From contig CAJODK010000015.1 of assembly GCA_905233245.1 (NCBI GenBank), forward strand, positions 1 through 38,628: DNA of 38,628 bases. Direction: 5' to 3'. Positions 25,463-31,683 of the stretch are shown here, one piece after another. The stretch's first letter is position 1; every line of letters begins with the position of its first letter. This DNA comes from an uncultured Prevotella sp. GTDB taxonomy: Bacteria > Bacteroidota > Bacteroidia > Bacteroidales > Bacteroidaceae. The position numbers and the translations under genes are program-made. The notes under the pieces are model-generated. The model saw only the letters and a list, made by a program, of their open reading frames with translations. It ran no database searches and was not told the DNA's origin.

Positions 25463-26906
25463 GATAGAGGATTTTAAAGTTGAACGTAGAGCAGTCGCCA
25501 TAGACGTTGCCCTTGTCGAAGGCGTAGGCGGCAGAGAACTGCCATGGACCCATCTGGTAGTTGCCTTGCACCATAGCATCAAAGGAGTGGCGCTTGGGAT
25601 GCAGGGGACGCGTGTATGTGCCCCAACCCTCACGATAGGAACCCTTTATGAGGTATGACAGACGTGGGGTGAGTTCGCCCATGACGCCCAGATGCCATGC
25701 CTTGACGCGATTGTTGTCAGGGGTGATGAGGGCTATGCCCGGCGTACGGCCGAAGTGTTGGTAGTTGCCATAGAACAGGTGGTAATAGTAGTCATCCCTG
25801 CCCGTGACGGTCTTGGTAATCTGACTTCGGACGGGTTCGGGATAGTCACCTGGATCCCAGTGGAGCGGTCCCGACTGATTGGTGCTCTGGAAATATTCGA
25901 AGACGGCACCGCGAACCAGTTGGCGGCCTGGCGTCTTATTCGTATATTGCAGTCCCCACAGACCGTCATAGCCATTACCCTTGCGTATGGCCGAACCGTC
26001 TTCAAAGATGTTGTCGAGGTAGGCTTGCAGGGTGTGGTGCTTATTGATATTCCAACCTATCTGGTAGGTCATCATACCGATGTGGTTGCCATATACCCAG
26101 TCCTCCATGGAGTTGTTCTCAAAGTAGTTGCTGTCACCAAGTGGCAGGATGACTTTCCAGAAAGCCTTCAGGTTGTGTGGCTTGGTCTTGCTTTGCAGAT
26201 TGCCGTCAGCATCGTAGTAGTGGCGTGTACCACCAAACTGCACGGCGTGCTCTATACCGATAATGCCGAAAAAGCGTTTCTCGGGGTTAGAACGGAAATA
26301 GAGATGCTTCCTGTGGAAATATGCCCCTGTGGTATAAGAACCATCGGAGAAGGGGTGAGACTCTCGGTAATCGCTGTCCATGAATTTACCGAATCCGAAG
26401 TCGAAATCCAGTTGCAGCCAACCCTTGGTATAAGGCACTGTAATGAATCCGTCAGTGCCAAAGCGCACCTGTGGAACGGGTTTGGCATTGGTGCCGTTAG
26501 TAAAGAGGCCTACAGACAGCGTGGCATCACGAACGGCAGGGTTTATCTCACGGCTGCCTGCCTCGATGAAGAATTTCTTGTACTGCAGGTTCATGTATGC
26601 CTGTTGGAGATACACCTTGTGGTCGGCATGCACGGAGGCTATCATATCGACGGCGCCAGAGAGACGGAGGTCGTCGGTGAAGGCATGCTCTGCATTGACG
26701 GCACCCCTGAGGTACGCCGTATTGGGACGGTTGCTCAGCACGTGGTGACGGTTGGTCACCAGTTGGTAGGCGGTATAGTCGCCCGTACCGACAGCAGTCT
26801 CGGCCGAGAGGTCGTAGGTAATCTTCGTGCCGAGAGAGTCTTGGGCAAGTATTGCTGACGGAAACGTCAGCAATAACGATACGCAAAAAAATAATATCTT
26901 TTTCAT
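25446..26906 (-). CDS. Capsule-assembly Wzi-like outer-membrane barrel
   Basis: A 486-residue beta-barrel protein of the Wzi-like family found across Bacteroidetes; E. coli Wzi is a surface lectin anchoring capsule. A signal peptide (MKKILFFCVSLLLTFPSAILAQ) is followed by alternating aromatic/polar strands and family-like segments such as AGSREINPAVRDATLSVG, GIIGIEHAVQFGG, WKVILPLGDSNYFENNSMED, GNHIGMMTYQIGW and YHLFYGNYQHFG. The end at NFKILYHGKIF gives an aromatic C-terminus suited to barrel insertion. No capsule genes are next to it, so a capsule role is from family membership only. Confidence 0.82.
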   Translation of the reverse strand: MKKILFFCVSLLLTFPSAILAQDSLGTKITYDLSAETAVGTGDYTAYQLVTNRHHVLSNRPNTAYLRGAVNAEHAFTDDLRLSGAVDMIASVHADHKVYLQQAYMNLQYKKFFIEAGSREINPAVRDATLSVGLFTNGTNAKPVPQVRFGTDGFITVPYTKGWLQLDFDFGFGKFMDSDYRESHPFSDGSYTTGAYFHRKHLYFRSNPEKRFFGIIGIEHAVQFGGTRHYYDADGNLQSKTKPHNLKAFWKVILPLGDSNYFENNSMEDWVYGNHIGMMTYQIGWNINKHHTLQAYLDNIFEDGSAIRKGNGYDGLWGLQYTNKTPGRQLVRGAVFEYFQSTNQSGPLHWDPGDYPEPVRSQITKTVTGRDDYYYHLFYGNYQHFGRTPGIALITPDNNRVKAWHLGVMGELTPRLSYLIKGSYREGWGTYTRPLHPKRHSFDAMVQGNYQMGPWQFSAAYAFDKGNVYGDCSTFNFKILYHGKIF

Positions 26907-26910
26907 ATGT

Positions 26911-26947
26911 CTTAACTCCTTAACTCCTTTAACTCCTTAACTCCTTA
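26911..26947 (-). repeat. AAGGAGTTA repeat between the PD-(D/E)XK gene and the Wzi-like gene
   Basis: Four imperfect 8-9-base copies fill the intercistronic gap and encode the last residues (KELRS) of the upstream protein. Confidence 0.75.
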
Positions 26948-27381
26948 TATCCAGGAACCTCACTCAGCATCTCCCACTTCTCCTGAGCCTCGTCATAGTG
27001 CAGACAGAGATGGGTATTGCCATTGCTGATGATGAGGTAGTGAACATGCAGGAGCATATTGTAGGTGGTGACCTGACGTATGACTTTCTCCGTCAGGGGA
27101 ATGCTCTCCGCCTTGTATTCCATGATACACTGCGGCTGGCGGTCAGCTCCAAAGAGAACACTGTCACAACGCAGTTTCTTGTCGCCCACGCGCAGTTCTA
27201 CTTCATTGGCCATCAGTGCCTGAGGGTAACCCTTCTCTGTGATGAGCCAGTGTACGAAATGCTGGCGCACCCACTCCTCTGGTGTCAGAGTGACGAAACG
27301 ATGACGCAGAACGTCGAGCACCTCATGCCTGCCATTCTGCGACTCTCGTATGCGTATGTCGGGGTATTCGGGGAGATTCAA
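26929..27381 (-). CDS. Small PD-(D/E)XK protein, type I restriction HsdR N-terminal-like
   Basis: A stand-alone 150-residue protein resembling the N-terminal nuclease domain of HsdR subunits (HSDR_N_2 type). The visible core is VELRVGDKKLRCDSVLFGADRQPQCIMEYKAE, containing the Asp and the ExK of a PD-(D/E)XK site, followed by a Gln-containing helix (VIRQVTTYNMLL). No helicase, HsdM or HsdS is nearby, so it is probably not a restriction system. Its start overlaps the corA stop by 4 bases (ATGA), implying coupling. The function is unknown; such proteins are widespread in Bacteroidetes. Confidence 0.78.
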   Translation of the reverse strand: MNLPEYPDIRIRESQNGRHEVLDVLRHRFVTLTPEEWVRQHFVHWLITEKGYPQALMANEVELRVGDKKLRCDSVLFGADRQPQCIMEYKAESIPLTEKVIRQVTTYNMLLHVHYLIISNGNTHLCLHYDEAQEKWEMLSEVPGYKELRS

Positions 27382-28304
27382 AGTAGGTTCTTAAGTCTCA
27401 ATATCCACCACGAACCGATGGAGACGACGATGGAGATGATGAGTGCTACGGGGAAGCCCCACGAACTGGCCTCCATGCCATTGATGAGATTCATGCCGAA
27501 GAGCGAGGAGATGAGCGTGGGGAACATCAGTATGATGGAGAACGAGGTGAGCGTACGTATCACCGTGTTCATATTGTTGTTGATGATAGAGGTGTAGGTG
27601 TTCATCGTAGATTCGAGAATCTCGGAGTAGATATTTGCCGTCTCTCGGGCCTGCGATATCTCGATGTTGACATCCTCGATGAGGTCGGCATCCAGTTCAT
27701 CGACGGGCAGTTTGAATTTCAGTTTCTGCAGGAGTGTCTCATTGCCTCGTATGGAGGTGATGAAGTAGGTGAGGGAGTCCTGCAGGCGTGAGAGGTTGAC
27801 CAGCGAGGTGTTGTTCACCGTGTGGTCCATCGAACGCTTGGCACGGTCGAGCAGGAGGCTGATTTGCTTTAGTCGCTTCAGGTACCATACGGATGTGCTG
27901 AGGAAGAGGCGGAAGACCATATCGACATAGTCGGTGAATCCCTCACCGCGACGCTGCTGATAGGTCACGAAGTCTATCATCATATCGGTCTCGAAATAGC
28001 AGACGGTGATGGTGACGTCGCCCTTGTGGATGATGCCGAGAGGCACAGTGGTGTAGGGCGTGCGTGAGCGTACCTCCTTCATGTAGGGGATACGCAGGAT
28101 GATGAGTTGCCATCCTTCGTCAAACTCGTAACGCGCTCTCTCATCAGCATCGCTGATGTCGCTGAAGAAATAATCGGGTATCTGATACAGATCCTCCATT
28201 GCCGTACGCTCCTCGTCGGTAGGGCATGTCACCTGTATCCAGCAGTTTGGTTCCCACTTCTCTATCTCGCGGATACCATAGTTAGTGTTCCAAAATCTTT
28301 TCAT
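27378..28304 (-). CDS. corA: CorA-family magnesium/divalent cation transporter
   Basis: A pentameric inner-membrane channel for Mg2+ and sometimes Co2+/Ni2+. The 308-residue protein has a large cytoplasmic N-terminal region, a long helix around RLKQISLLLDRAKRSMDHTV and ETANIYSEILESTMNTYTSI, and two C-terminal membrane segments. The first membrane helix ends in the signature GMNLINGMEA (GMN filter) near residue 270. It ends with the short basic tail WWILRLKNLL. It lies upstream of, and overlaps by 4 bases, the small PD-(D/E)XK gene. A possibly structured leader is described separately. Confidence 0.92.
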   Translation of the reverse strand: MKRFWNTNYGIREIEKWEPNCWIQVTCPTDEERTAMEDLYQIPDYFFSDISDADERARYEFDEGWQLIILRIPYMKEVRSRTPYTTVPLGIIHKGDVTITVCYFETDMMIDFVTYQQRRGEGFTDYVDMVFRLFLSTSVWYLKRLKQISLLLDRAKRSMDHTVNNTSLVNLSRLQDSLTYFITSIRGNETLLQKLKFKLPVDELDADLIEDVNIEISQARETANIYSEILESTMNTYTSIINNNMNTVIRTLTSFSIILMFPTLISSLFGMNLINGMEASSWGFPVALIISIVVSIGSWWILRLKNLL

Positions 28305-28472
28305 TTGGCTGTCTTCCTAATTTTGCATTATGCATTATGCATTGATTTACTACTTGCGAGGAAAACAGCCTACTTATAGGGGCTTGATTTCCACGCTAAA
28401 CACTCTCGTGACTTGTCGCGTAATAATCGTCGTCCATTTTTGGAATTAAAATTTTGAATTATGAATTATGAA
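28305..28472 (-). other. M48-corA spacer: repeats and a stem-loop
   Basis: This 168-base gap has no gene. It contains GCATTAT repeats next to corA (28325-28344), GAATTAT repeats next to the M48 stop (28451-28476) and, between them, a stem-loop at 28360-28392: GGAAA/TTTTCC outside AGCC/GGCT, as read on the minus strand. It may be a terminator remnant or a corA leader; no U run follows. Confidence 0.4.
28325..28344 (-). repeat. GCATTAT repeat upstream of corA
   Basis: Three near-perfect 7-base copies of GCATTAT lie just upstream of the corA start. Confidence 0.8.
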
Positions 28473-28476
28473 TTAC
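28451..28476 (-). repeat. GAATTAT repeat at the M48 stop
   Basis: Three near-perfect 7-base copies of GAATTAT (plus strand) touch the M48 stop codon. Confidence 0.8.
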
Positions 28477-29303
28477 TTCTTATAGTATCTCATCGCTTCA
28501 GGCATCCACGCCTTGATGTTGGCTATGCGCTTGGCATCAGAGGGGTGGTCGCTGAGTAGTTCGCTCTGCTTATTGGTAGAGGAAGCGGCCATGCGCTGCC
28601 AGAAAGAGACAGCCACCTGAGGGTCGTATCCCGCCATAGCAGCGAAGATGAGTCCCATATGGTCGGCCTCGTTCTCATGGTCACGGGAATACTTGAGGTT
28701 CTGCAGTTGCAGTCCCTGCTGTCCTACCCATGTGGCGAGGCTTGCGGTATTGCTGCCCAGTACGGCACTGAGGACGCTGCCGGCTATCTGCTGTCCCATC
28801 TGCTGCTTGTACTGCTGAGAGAGTTGTTCGGCAGAGTGCTTCGCCACGGCATGTGCTATCTCGTGACCCAGTACGATGGCGAGGGCATCCTCTGTCTGAG
28901 TGACAGGCAACAGGCCTTCGAAGACACATATCTTGCCACCAGGCATGCACCATGCATTGATGCTCTGGTCCTGTACGAGGTTGAACTCCCACTTGTAGCC
29001 ATTCAGTTCGCTCGCCATACCATTCTGGCGGAGGTAGGACTCCACGGCCTTTGCCAGTCGCTGACCTACGCGCTGCACCATCTGGGTGTTCTTTACGTTG
29101 GTGGACTTCTTGGCCTTCTTCATGTAGTCAGTGTATTGCTGAGTAGAGAGCGAGAGCATCTGCTCGTCGCTTACCATCAGCGACTGCTTACGCCCCGTCA
29201 CGGGAACGGTGCGGGAGGTACCACAACTGGTTAGGGTTAAGGTTAGGGTTAAGGTTAACCCCAGTGTCAGAGTGGCAAGTATATTACTGATTTTTGCTTT
29301 CAT
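28473..29303 (-). CDS. M48-family metalloprotease lipoprotein
   Basis: A zinc metallopeptidase of the M48 family (YggG/LoiP or BepA-like), probably acting in the periplasm on misfolded envelope proteins. The catalytic motif is GHEIAHAVAKHS (H-E-x-x-H), with third ligand Glu in NEADHMGLIF. A CMPGGKICVFEGLL segment, DALAIVLGHE and SDHPSDAKRIANI are also family features. The start is ATG 29303 (MKAKISNIL), because the longer frame uses a TTG inside the -7 promoter box. The signal peptide ends in the lipobox LTSC, and its hydrophobic stretch is a run of Thr-Leu pairs encoded by a hexamer repeat. Confidence 0.92.
   Translation of the reverse strand: MKAKISNILATLTLGLTLTLTLTLTSCGTSRTVPVTGRKQSLMVSDEQMLSLSTQQYTDYMKKAKKSTNVKNTQMVQRVGQRLAKAVESYLRQNGMASELNGYKWEFNLVQDQSINAWCMPGGKICVFEGLLPVTQTEDALAIVLGHEIAHAVAKHSAEQLSQQYKQQMGQQIAGSVLSAVLGSNTASLATWVGQQGLQLQNLKYSRDHENEADHMGLIFAAMAGYDPQVAVSFWQRMAASSTNKQSELLSDHPSDAKRIANIKAWMPEAMRYYKK
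29229..29260 (-). repeat. Telomere-like hexamer repeat in the M48 signal peptide
   Basis: Five copies of GGTTAG or GGTTAA (plus strand) encode alternating Leu and Thr in the hydrophobic core of the signal peptide. Copy change stays in frame and alters its length by two residues. Confidence 0.9.
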
Positions 29304-29309
29304 CGGGTG

Positions 29310-29317
29310 CAAAGGTA
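29310..29317 (-). promoter_or_regulatory. Promoter -7 box of the M48 gene
   Basis: TACCTTTG on the minus strand, 6 bases from the ATG at 29303. The transcript would be nearly leaderless. Confidence 0.6.
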
Positions 29318-29337
29318 CTAATAATTTTTTGAAAAAC

Positions 29338-31650
29338 CTACTGCCTAATGAATTTCTTCACCGTTTTAGTGCCATCTTTTGCAATTATTACTACTGTATA
29401 GAGGCCCTGACCGAGGTTGGCGAGGTTGCAGAACTGCGAGAGAACGGAACTGGCGACCTGCATGCCGGCAGTATCGTAGATGGTGATAGAGGCTATGTCG
29501 CCATAGGCGATGATGCCGTTGGAGGTGAATAAAGTTGAAAGTTGAGAGCGGAAAGTTGAAAGATGTACTGCCGTTGGGTCATCACCTTTGTATTCCTCAA
29601 AACCATTGAGGGTGAGGTCAGTGAGATACATATCGTTGCTGCCCGTGCTATTGATGCGCACGATGATAGGCTCTTCTGTCTGTGGTACGCCGTAAGCCAC
29701 GAAGTCTGCGGTGAAGACACGCTGGTCGGTAGTGAAGCTCTCGCCATCGTGCCAAGAGTTCTCGCCTGGGCGCTTCCACTGCATCTGAAGCGTGGAGTTC
29801 TTGCCACCACCATAGCAGTTGGAGTGCATCTCGCTGAGTGAAGGCACGCTAAACTCTATGTAGCCGCCCGATTTTGCTATCTTGTAAGCGCCCTTGGTAG
29901 CACCACCATAGAGTGAACCAGGCTTGGTAGGGTATGTGCCGCTCTTGCCGTAGTAGGTGGGCAGTAGTTGGTTGCCCGTAGCGGCACCAGAGATGTACTG
30001 CGACACCTCATCAGAGAGAGTAGCATCCTGGAAGAGGTAGTCATTGATGAGAAGTTTCTTCTGGTAGTTCTTGTCGCCAAAGGTGGTTATCTCATCAGCA
30101 TCGGGCAGGGTGCCGTCGTTGACAGGGAGAGTGGTGAGTTCGTAAGTGGGACGCTCCCAACCAGCCTCGTAAGCACCGTAGTCGGGGGCCGCACCGTAGT
30201 AGGGCAGGGTGACGGTAGTGCTGTAGTCGTCGAGCCACTTGCCCGGCATCTTATAGTAATAGTCCTTGAACACGTCTGAGCAATAGAAATTCTCTATCGG
30301 CGTGCCCTTATCCTCGAAGATGCTTCCCACCTTGGGGCGCGCAAACTTCAGAGGCAGTTCGCCGTTGGCCTGACGCGGACCGATGGCTGTCTCAAGACTG
30401 ATGTCCTCAAACTCATCATCGTAGTTAGGCCAGTCCTTGGCAGAGATGCGTATATAGTCCTTTCCTGTCTTGGGGTCGATGCCCTTACCCATGTTGTACT
30501 GAGGTGATACGCCGAGCATATCCTGCCAACTGGTGTATTCAGAGTCAGGCCACATATCGCCGAAGCGGTGATTGGCCTCGCCAGGATTGAAACCGAGGCA
30601 GTTGCGCAGATGGAACTTGGTGTCGCCTATCATCTCCACGTCGCAGTTGAAACGGAAGTTCACCTGCTTATTATTGAATGCAGTACAGTTGAGCAGCCAG
30701 GTACCCTCGTCGTGGTTGTTCTGGTCAAAGCCGTGATAGAGATTGTAAGCGGCTACGCAGTTGGTGAAGATATGAGCACCATAGGAGCCGCCTTTGCCAT
30801 CAGCCGAACCGCCACTCTGCTTGTTGCCGCCCTGCTTGAAACCATTGCCATTGACGCCAATGCTGCCATCTTCGAGATAACCATTGTAGATAGCCCAGCA
30901 GTTGTCTATCAGACAGGGATAGACAGCATAGTAGAGGTCCCAACCGTCATCGCTGTTAGCCCAACAGCGGTCACCATGCCACTCGTTGCCTGGACCAGGA
31001 TAGAGCTTATTGGCAAAACCATCGGCATTGCCGCCATGAGCCTGCACGTCGTAGTTGTAGTAGGAGTCGCAATTGATTATCATGTTATAGCGACCATAGA
31101 GATATTTCGGATTGCGGTTGTTGCCACCGTTGCCGTCCTTGTCAAAGCCCAACTGAAGGCCTGTATCACCGCAACGGTAAAAGTTGCAACGCTCCACGAC
31201 GCAGTAGGAGGCTTCTAGTTTCATGCCGCTGTCAGCTGCCTTGGTAATATCGATGTCACGCCAGTACCAGTAGTCGGCATTAGGATTCTGGAGCACGCCA
31301 CGAAACTGCTTAGCTGTATCGTCACCCGTGTGAGGCTGTTTGGAGAAGTCGAAGACGGGGTTTGCGGCAGGTTTCTTGCCTGGTTCGTCATCATATCCGA
31401 AGACGCAGATGCGATGGTTGCGGTTGCCGGAGTGGCGCACGTTGATGAGGTCGTCAATCTCGTAGGTGCCCGACTTCACGTAGAGCGTATCACCAGCCAC
31501 GAGACTTTCGATAGCCGTCTTTACAGCATTTACCTCGCCTCCTGGTTCTATGTAGAGTTTTCGGGCAGAGGCGGTTAACCCTAACGTTCTTGGCAAGCCA
31601 AGCCAGCAAGCTGGAGCGAACCATAACCCTAACAGAAATATCTTTTTCAT
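29338..31650 (-). CDS. PL9 pectate lyase with type IX C-terminal domain
   Basis: Cleaves homogalacturonan by beta-elimination. After the signal peptide a beta-helix runs about residues 35-480. The PL9 signatures HGGNADGFANKLYPG and WANSDDGWDLYY are visible, with Lys215 as candidate base and nearby Asp residues for calcium. A beta-sandwich module follows (about residues 555-690, YIEFSVPSLSEMHSNCYG). The last 75 or so residues form a type A sorting domain: AYGDIASITIYDTAGMQV...LGQGLYTVVIIAKDGTKTVKKFIRQ. This makes it the clearest PorU/PorV cargo here. The signal peptide is made largely of repeat and palindrome DNA, and residues 696-707 come from another captured repeat. Confidence 0.92.
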   Translation of the reverse strand: MKKIFLLGLWFAPACWLGLPRTLGLTASARKLYIEPGGEVNAVKTAIESLVAGDTLYVKSGTYEIDDLINVRHSGNRNHRICVFGYDDEPGKKPAANPVFDFSKQPHTGDDTAKQFRGVLQNPNADYWYWRDIDITKAADSGMKLEASYCVVERCNFYRCGDTGLQLGFDKDGNGGNNRNPKYLYGRYNMIINCDSYYNYDVQAHGGNADGFANKLYPGPGNEWHGDRCWANSDDGWDLYYAVYPCLIDNCWAIYNGYLEDGSIGVNGNGFKQGGNKQSGGSADGKGGSYGAHIFTNCVAAYNLYHGFDQNNHDEGTWLLNCTAFNNKQVNFRFNCDVEMIGDTKFHLRNCLGFNPGEANHRFGDMWPDSEYTSWQDMLGVSPQYNMGKGIDPKTGKDYIRISAKDWPNYDDEFEDISLETAIGPRQANGELPLKFARPKVGSIFEDKGTPIENFYCSDVFKDYYYKMPGKWLDDYSTTVTLPYYGAAPDYGAYEAGWERPTYELTTLPVNDGTLPDADEITTFGDKNYQKKLLINDYLFQDATLSDEVSQYISGAATGNQLLPTYYGKSGTYPTKPGSLYGGATKGAYKIAKSGGYIEFSVPSLSEMHSNCYGGGKNSTLQMQWKRPGENSWHDGESFTTDQRVFTADFVAYGVPQTEEPIIVRINSTGSNDMYLTDLTLNGFEEYKGDDPTAVHLSTFRSQLSTLFTSNGIIAYGDIASITIYDTAGMQVASSVLSQFCNLANLGQGLYTVVIIAKDGTKTVKKFIRQ
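29531..29562 (-). repeat. AAAGTTGA repeat inside the PL9 gene
   Basis: Imperfect copies of AAAGTTGA are read as LSTFRSQLSTLFT at the junction between the beta-sandwich module and the type IX C-terminal domain. Confidence 0.65.
31577..31633 (-). repeat. Palindrome pair flanked by AACCCTAAC direct repeats in the PL9 signal peptide
   Basis: CTTGGCAAGCCAAG (31589-31602) and CCAGCAAGCTGG (31603-31614) are consecutive small palindromes. AACCCTAAC flanks them at 31577-31585 and 31625-31633. The whole unit is translated as part of the signal peptide. Confidence 0.75.
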
Positions 31651-31683
31651 AATTCTTAATTCTTAACTCTTAACTCTTAATTC
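31651..31683 (-). repeat. Short-period repeat between CE8 and PL9
   Basis: TTCTTAATTCTTAACTC-type words, period 7, fill the gap from the CE8 stop to the PL9 start. Confidence 0.75.

Noticed and set aside
25463..25633. Longer N-terminus for the lipocalin-like lipoprotein
   Set aside because: The extra residues are the Wzi-like gene in another frame; the signal peptide and lipobox begin at 25462.
25692..26858. 388-codon ORF antisense to the Wzi-like gene
   Set aside because: The opposite strand has a clear signal peptide and barrel pattern; this frame has no recognisable domain and arises from codon bias.
26929..27381. Part of a type I restriction-modification system
   Set aside because: The protein has only the small nuclease-like domain, and no HsdM, HsdS or helicase is present.
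28318..28325. Plus-strand promoter (TAATTTTG) near corA
   Set aside because: No -33 box at the right distance and no plus-strand gene downstream.
29229..29260. Telomere or chromosome-end sequence (GGTTAG repeats)
   Set aside because: Only five imperfect units, within an intact signal-peptide coding region.
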